9,854 bases of DNA from AC-50 sp035640455 (GTDB taxonomy: Bacteria > Actinomycetota > Thermoleophilia > Gaiellales > Gaiellaceae), in NCBI GenBank assembly GCA_035640455.1, contig DASQWB010000151.1:1-9854 (forward strand). The letters are read 5' to 3'. Below are positions 5,906 through 9,854 of this stretch, piece after piece; the first letter of the stretch is position 1; each line of letters starts with the position of its first letter. A program made the position numbers and the translations under genes. The notes under the pieces were generated by a model. That model searched no databases and was not told the DNA's origin. It was given only the letters and a program-made list of their open reading frames with translations.

Positions 5906-7074
5906 GCCGCGAGGTCTACTACGTCGACGGCCTGCGGACGGCCTTCGGGCGCGCCGGGCCGAAGGGGATCTTCTGGCGCACGCGCGCGGACGACATGGCG
6001 GTCAAGGTCGTGCGCGAGCTGCTTCGCCGCAACCCGCGCGTGCCGCCGGAGCGAATCGGCGACGTGGCCTTCGCCGCCACGGCTCAGGTGGGAGATCAAG
6101 GGCTCACGCTCGGACGGGACGTAGCCCTGCTGGCTGGGATCCCGCAGACCGTGCCCGGGTTTGCGGTCGACCGTATGTGCGCCGGCGCGCTCACGGCGGT
6201 GACCGCAGGCGCGGGCGAGATCGCGCTCGGCGCCGCCGACGTCGTCCTCGCCGGCGGCGTCGAGCACATGGGCCACCACCCGATGGGCGAGGACGTCGAC
6301 TTCAACCCGCGGTTCGTCGCCGAGCGCCTCGTCGACCCTTCGGCGGTGACCATGGGCGCGACTGCCGAGAACCTCCACGACCGCTTTCCCCAGATCACGA
6401 AGGAGGACGCGGACGCGTTCGCGGTGCGGTCGCAGAGGCAAGCGGCCGCGGCCTGGGAGGACGGCGTCATGCGGGAGACGGTCGTGCCGATGTCGGTCTT
6501 CACGGACGACGGCTGGCGAGTCGCCGACCGCGACGAGTTCCTGCGTCCGGACACGACAATGGAGGGCCTCGCCGGCCTCGAGACGCCGTTCCGGCCGGGC
6601 GGCCGCGTCACAGCGGGGAACTCCGCCGGCCTCACCGACGGCGCAACGGCGTGCCTGCTCGCTTCCGGCGAGGCGGTCGAGGAACTCGGCCTCGAGCCGC
6701 GGATGCGCCTCGTCGGCTTCGCCTTCGCCGGCGTCGAGCCGGAGCTGATGGGCATCGGCCCGATCCCGGCGACGTGGCGGGTGCTCGAGCAGGCGGGGCT
6801 GACGCTCGGCCAGGTAGGCCTCTTCGAGCTCAACGAGCCATTCGCCGTGCAGGTGCTCACGTGGTGCGATGCCCTCGGCGTGGATTCCGAGGACGAGCGG
6901 CTGAACCCCTACGGCGGCGCAATCGCGTGCGGCCATCCGCTGGCCGCGACCGGCGTTCGGCTCATGGCGCAGCTCGCCTACGGCTTCCGCGAGCGGCCGG
7001 AGGTGCGCTACGGCCTGACGGCGCTCTGCATCGGCATGGGCATGGGCGCCGCCGTGCTCTGGCAGCGTGCCTGA
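5902..7074 (+). CDS. fadA: Thiolase (acetyl-CoA C-acyltransferase)
   Basis: Predicted 390-residue thiolase, which cleaves 3-ketoacyl-CoA with CoA to acetyl-CoA and a shortened acyl-CoA (or runs the reverse condensation). The nucleophile is Cys93 in DRMCAGALTAV. NEPFAVQ (311-317) replaces the usual NEAFA. His345 lies in GGAIACGHPLAATG and the second catalytic Cys376 in ALCIGMGMGAAVLW. GRVTAGNSAGLTDGATA (234-250) and MGATAEN (151-157) are further thiolase motifs. All catalytic residues and the full length are present. GTG 5902 overlaps the methyltransferase stop as GTGA and is the only start that keeps the N-terminal REVYYVDGLRTAFGR strand. The 3' end overlaps the next gene by eight bases. With the FadB-like neighbour, degradative beta-oxidation is the likely role. 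The symbol reflects that pairing, not a proven substrate. Confidence 0.92.
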   Translation: MSREVYYVDGLRTAFGRAGPKGIFWRTRADDMAVKVVRELLRRNPRVPPERIGDVAFAATAQVGDQGLTLGRDVALLAGIPQTVPGFAVDRMCAGALTAVTAGAGEIALGAADVVLAGGVEHMGHHPMGEDVDFNPRFVAERLVDPSAVTMGATAENLHDRFPQITKEDADAFAVRSQRQAAAAWEDGVMRETVVPMSVFTDDGWRVADRDEFLRPDTTMEGLAGLETPFRPGGRVTAGNSAGLTDGATACLLASGEAVEELGLEPRMRLVGFAFAGVEPELMGIGPIPATWRVLEQAGLTLGQVGLFELNEPFAVQVLTWCDALGVDSEDERLNPYGGAIACGHPLAATGVRLMAQLAYGFRERPEVRYGLTALCIGMGMGAAVLWQRA

Positions 7075-9043
7075 TACCGAGTTCAAGCTCGCGCGGGCGG
7101 GCGACGTCGCGCTCGTCACGATCGACAACGGTGAGGACCACACGAAGCCGACGTTCTTCGGCCGCGCCGCGCTCGCCTCGCTCGAGCGGGCGCTCGACGA
7201 GCTGGAGCGTGGCGATTACGCCGCCCTCGTCCTGACCGGAAAGCCGTTCGTCTTCTGCGCGGGCGCGGACGTGACCGAGTTCCCGGGCGCGACCGCGGAG
7301 CTGGCGCGCGAAGGCAGTCGTGTCGGCCACGAGCTCTTCGGCCGGCTCGCCGCGCTGCCGTACCCGACCGTGGCGGCGATCAACGGCGTGTGCCTCGGCG
7401 GCGGCCTCGAGATCGCGCTCCACTGCGACGCGCGGACGATCTCGAGCGCGGTGCGGCACGTGGGGTTTCCGGAGGTCTTCCTCGGGATCATCCCCGCCTG
7501 GGGCGGCACGCAGCTCGTCCCGCGGCTCGTGGGGGTCGAGGCCGCCGTGAAGGTGATCGTCTCGAACCCGCTGCGCCAGAACCGGCTCCTCGACGCCGCA
7601 GCGGCAGTCGAGCTCGGTCTTGCCGACCGCCTGTTCGAGCCGGCGGAGTTCCTCGACCAGTCGATCGCGTTCGCGCTCGAGCTCGCCGCCGGGCTGAGGA
7701 TCGAGCCCGGCGTCCTCGAGTCCGACGTGGAGGATGTGCTGCGCCGGGCCTGCTCGCAGGTCGACGACGCCGTCCACGGTGCCGCACCCGCTCCGTACCG
7801 CGCGCTCGACCTCATCGGAGGAGCCTGCTCGCGCTGGTCGCTCGAGGAGGGATACCGTGCCGAGGAGGACGCGGTGGCCGAGCTCTTGCCCGGCCCGCAG
7901 GCGCAGGCGTCTCTCTACGCATTCGACCTCGTCGAGCGGAGGGCGAAACGCCCGCCACCCTTCGTGGCAAGTGCACTAGTGCACAAGATCGAAAAGGTGG
8001 GGATCGTCGGGGCCGGGCTCATGGCGCGGCAGATCGCGACGCTCGTCCTGCGGCGGCTCGAGGTGCCCGTCGTGCTTCGCGATGTGAGCTCGGAGACGGT
8101 GGAAGACGCGGTCGGGGAGATCCACGGCGAGCTCGACCGGCTCGCCGCAAGGGGGCGATACGACGAAGGGAAGGCGGGGTTCTTGAAGTCGATCGTCTCC
8201 GGCTCGACAGGCTACGACGGGTTCGCCGACTGCGACCTCGTGCTCGAGGCGGTCTTCGAGGAGCTGGACGTGAAGAAGCAGGTGTTCGCGGAGGTGGAAG
8301 AGCTCCTCTCGCCGGAGTGCGTGCTCGCGACGAACACCTCCTCGCTGTCCGTCACTGACATGGCCGCTGTACTGCGGCACCCCCAGCGCGTCGTCGGGAT
8401 GCATTTCTTCAACCCGGTCGCGCTCATGCCGCTCCTGGAGGTCGTCCGGGCCGACGAGACCGACCGCGCGGCGCTCGCGACGGCGTACGAGGTCGGCACG
8501 CGGCTTCGCAAGCGCATGGTCGTCGTCCGCGACGCTCCCGGCTTCGTCGTCAATCGCGTCCTCACCCGCATGACCCGCGTGCTCATGGACGCGCTCGAGC
8601 ACGGGAACACGATCGAAGAGACGGACGAGGCGATTCTCGGGCTCGGGATGCCGATGGCGCCCTCCGTCCTGCTCGCGATGGTCGGGCCGGGCGTCGCGAA
8701 CCACGTGCTCGAGACGCTGCACGCCGCCTTCCCCGAGCGGTTCCCGCTCTCGCCCGCGCTCGCGAACCTCGCGAAGGGCGAGGACGAGATCATCGTCGTC
8801 GAGCATGCACCGCGAACGGTCGAGGAGATCCGCGAGGACGTCCTCGAGGCGATCGCCGACGAGATCCGGCGGCTCCTCGACGAAGGCGTCGTCCCCGAGG
8901 CGGCCGACGTCGACACCGCCCTCCTCCTCGGCGCCGGCTGGCCGTTCTTCCTCGGCGGGATCACGAAGCACCTCGACCAGACCGGAATCTCCGAGCGGCT
9001 CTTCGGGACGACGCTGGCCGACGTGCGCGCTGCCGCCCACTAA
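7067..9043 (+). CDS. fadB: Fused enoyl-CoA hydratase / 3-hydroxyacyl-CoA dehydrogenase (FadB-like)
   Basis: Predicted 658-residue bifunctional beta-oxidation enzyme. Residues 1-200 are a crotonase domain: CAGADVTEF (64-72), oxyanion-hole region NGVCLGGGLEIALHCD (106-121) with Glu115, and FPEVFLGIIPAWGGTQ (134-149) with Glu136. The two glutamates match the FadB catalytic pair. A helical linker spans about 205-305. The NAD-binding dehydrogenase domain begins VGIVGAGLMARQIA (311-324), followed by NTSSLSVTDMA (423-433), GMHFFNPVALMPLLEVV (444-460) with the His446/Glu458 dyad, and DAPGFVVNR (489-497). GWPFFLGG (624-631) lies in the second C-terminal dehydrogenase domain. It is shorter than the roughly 715-730 residues of E. 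coli-type FadB, and the final G of GxGxxG is Ala320. GTG 7067 overlaps the thiolase stop by eight bases, so the two subunits are probably co-translated as an FadA/FadB complex. Confidence 0.92.
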   Translation: MPDTEFKLARAGDVALVTIDNGEDHTKPTFFGRAALASLERALDELERGDYAALVLTGKPFVFCAGADVTEFPGATAELAREGSRVGHELFGRLAALPYPTVAAINGVCLGGGLEIALHCDARTISSAVRHVGFPEVFLGIIPAWGGTQLVPRLVGVEAAVKVIVSNPLRQNRLLDAAAAVELGLADRLFEPAEFLDQSIAFALELAAGLRIEPGVLESDVEDVLRRACSQVDDAVHGAAPAPYRALDLIGGACSRWSLEEGYRAEEDAVAELLPGPQAQASLYAFDLVERRAKRPPPFVASALVHKIEKVGIVGAGLMARQIATLVLRRLEVPVVLRDVSSETVEDAVGEIHGELDRLAARGRYDEGKAGFLKSIVSGSTGYDGFADCDLVLEAVFEELDVKKQVFAEVEELLSPECVLATNTSSLSVTDMAAVLRHPQRVVGMHFFNPVALMPLLEVVRADETDRAALATAYEVGTRLRKRMVVVRDAPGFVVNRVLTRMTRVLMDALEHGNTIEETDEAILGLGMPMAPSVLLAMVGPGVANHVLETLHAAFPERFPLSPALANLAKGEDEIIVVEHAPRTVEEIREDVLEAIADEIRRLLDEGVVPEAADVDTALLLGAGWPFFLGGITKHLDQTGISERLFGTTLADVRAAAH

Positions 9044-9055
9044 GGTTTGCGGGCC

Positions 9056-9652
9056 GTGGCCCGCGACGACTACCGGATCCGCGTCGACCTCGAGGAGGAG
9101 CACGCGCACGGGCTGCTCTCGCGCCTTGGTCTCGGCTCCAAGGCCGACGAGCTCGCCGAGGAGCTCGAGGGACGGCGCCTCGTCGTCTCGCACGACGAGG
9201 GCGAGCTCTTCGTCTACGCGTCGTCGCCGCAGGAGGCCGAGCGGGCGCGGGCGATCGTCGAGAGCGAGCTCGCGGAGGAGGGCCTCGACGCCACCGTCGG
9301 CCCCGTCGAGCACTGGCTCCACGACGAGGAGCGATGGGACGACGAGCCGCCGGAGCCGACACCCGACGAGGAGCTGCTCGAGGAGGGGATCGCGCCCTGG
9401 GAGGTCCGGGTCGAGTGCGCGTCCCGCGCCAAGGCCGAGGACCTGGCCGACCAGCTCGAAGCCGAGGGCTACGGCGTCGTGCGCCGGTTCCGGTACGTCG
9501 TCGTCGGGACGGACACGCGCGACGACGCGGAGGCGCTCGCGAAGCGGCTCCACGGCGAGGTCGAGCCGAGCTCCGCCTACGTCTGGGAGAACGTGCCCCA
9601 GAACCCGTTCGTCGTCTTCGGCGGCCTGGGAGGAGCCGGCACACCGCTCTGA
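9056..9652 (+). CDS. Acidic two-fold-repeat protein of unknown function
   Basis: A 198-residue, strongly acidic cytoplasmic protein that I do not recognise. Two halves share a pattern: an N-terminal unit (about 6-80, RIRVDLEEE, then LAEELEGRRLVVSHDEGELFV and AERARAIVESELAEEG) and a C-terminal unit (about 116-172, VRVECASRAKAEDLADQLE, GYGVVRRFRYVVVGTDT, DDAEALAKRLHGEV). Each reads as beta-helix-beta-beta-helix, like a ferredoxin-type small domain. A Glu/Pro/Asp-rich linker (90-112) joins them. It ends in a Gly-rich tail. GTG 9056 follows AAGG (9042-9045) with ten-base spacing. TTG 9047, three codons upstream, is possible. It lies 12 bases after the FadB stop and is probably in the same operon, but the sequence gives no link to fatty-acid metabolism. 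Confidence 0.75.
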   Translation: MARDDYRIRVDLEEEHAHGLLSRLGLGSKADELAEELEGRRLVVSHDEGELFVYASSPQEAERARAIVESELAEEGLDATVGPVEHWLHDEERWDDEPPEPTPDEELLEEGIAPWEVRVECASRAKAEDLADQLEAEGYGVVRRFRYVVVGTDTRDDAEALAKRLHGEVEPSSAYVWENVPQNPFVVFGGLGGAGTPL

Positions 9653-9664
9653 CGCGCGGCGGGG

Positions 9665-9670
9665 TATACT
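9665..9670 (+). promoter_or_regulatory. Possible -10 element TATACT
   Basis: TATACT at 9665-9670 matches five of six bases of the -10 consensus and stands out in this GC-rich sequence, 13 bases after the preceding stop. No good -35 box is seen at 15-19 bases upstream (the closest hexamers are CACCGC-like), and there is no TGn extension. It would put transcription about 75 bases before the ATG at 9751, making the region to 9750 the 5' leader of the last gene. Confidence 0.3.
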
Positions 9671-9725
9671 GCGGTCTACCGCGCTCGCCCTGGGGACTCT
9701 GAGCGAGCGGGATCTCACTGAAGGT

Positions 9726-9747
9726 TGCAGCACCGGCGTGTGCTGCA
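9726..9747 (+). repeat. 8-bp inverted repeat just upstream of the last start codon
   Basis: TGCAGCAC (9726-9733), six-base spacer CGGCGT, then the exact complement GTGCTGCA (9740-9747) end three bases before ATG 9751. This is either an mRNA hairpin occupying the ribosome-binding region, where no Shine-Dalgarno is visible, or a dyad operator for a regulator. A second dyad, CGCTCGC (9682-9688) with GCGAGCG (9703-9709), lies upstream, and GCGGT/ACCGC (9671-9682) forms a small one next to the TATACT box. Confidence 0.4.
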
Positions 9748-9750
9748 CAG

Positions 9751-9854
9751 ATGCAACAGACGACCGAGCATCCGACGACAACGCCGGAGGTAAACGGCCT
9801 CACAGCCGCGGCGCTCCGCGCAGAAGCCTGGGCAGGCGAGGCCTTCCTCCACGC
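9751..9854 (+). CDS. Start of a gene cut by the window end (unknown product)
   Basis: From ATG 9751 the frame is open to the window end (34 complete codons). The N-terminus is polar and Thr-rich (MQQTTEHPTTTPEV), then turns to an Ala-rich helical stretch (AALRAEAWAGEAFLH). It is neither a signal peptide nor a recognisable domain. Support comes from its position after a leader with a TATACT box and dyads, and from the coding-like base pattern. An alternative frame from GTG 9739 is also open but gives an Arg/Ser/Gly-rich sequence that looks like a shadow. The true start could also differ because no Shine-Dalgarno is present. Confidence 0.45.
   Translation, partial: MQQTTEHPTTTPEVNGLTAAALRAEAWAGEAFLH

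Noticed and set aside
5538..7235. 565-codon plus-strand frame across the methyltransferase and thiolase
   Set aside because: It is extremely Arg/Gly/Ser-rich and out of frame with two genes that carry intact catalytic motifs.
7976..9781. 601-codon open frame on the minus strand
   Set aside because: It is antisense to the dehydrogenase half of FadB and the following gene. It is rich in Arg, Asp, Glu and Val-Leu runs typical of a reversed high-GC coding strand, with no recognisable motif.
1..9854. tRNA/rRNA genes, CRISPR arrays, insertion sequences, prophage or defence genes
   Set aside because: I looked on both strands and saw no cloverleaf, regularly spaced repeats, transposase motifs or terminal inverted repeats that would support any of these.

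Overview
This high-GC window carries dense, mostly plus-strand genes with GTG and TTG starts, stop/start overlaps and Arg/Glu/Ala/Leu-rich proteins. That points to a high-GC actinobacterium. The style of the regulator at the left end and of the FadB-like protein resembles class Thermoleophilia (Gaiellales/Solirubrobacterales), but this is an inference from pattern memory, not from a marker gene.

Layout. Positions 1-267 are a lower-GC upstream region with no firm gene. Positions 268-3302 hold a tight set of three plus-strand genes: an XRE-type helix-turn-helix regulator with about eight TPR-like repeats, an AlkA-type DNA glycosylase whose TTG start overlaps the regulator's stop, and proC (pyrroline-5-carboxylate reductase). 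A 96-base junction with two strong perfect hairpins and a possible 32-residue ORF separates proC from a 6-phosphogluconolactonase (3399-4091). Next is a winged-helix ArsR-like regulator (4147-4662) behind an AT-rich, promoter-like patch that may give a leaderless transcript. It converges on a minus-strand gene of unknown function (4659-5309), and the two genes share a CTAG palindrome as both stop codons.

Only 17 bases separate that gene's start from a divergent plus-strand run (5327-9652): a short PrmC/HemK-like methyltransferase domain, a thiolase, a fused enoyl-CoA hydratase/3-hydroxyacyl-CoA dehydrogenase, and an acidic two-fold-repeat protein of unknown function. The first three overlap by 4 and 8 bases and the last follows after 12 bases, so this looks like one operon. 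Positions 9653-9750 are a leader with a -10-like TATACT and dyads, followed by the start of a gene cut off by the window end.

Function. The thiolase and FadB-like protein together supply the last three steps of fatty-acid beta-oxidation (hydration, NAD-linked oxidation, thiolysis), though no acyl-CoA dehydrogenase or ligase is in view. ProC (NADPH-consuming) and 6-phosphogluconolactonase (oxidative pentose phosphate pathway, NADPH-generating) are housekeeping enzymes. I see no tRNA, rRNA, CRISPR array, insertion sequence or phage gene. Most of the window is ordinary core metabolism. The parts most worth a second look are the double hairpin at 3352-3403, the unknown genes at 4659-5309 and 9056-9652, and the methyltransferase coupled to the thiolase.
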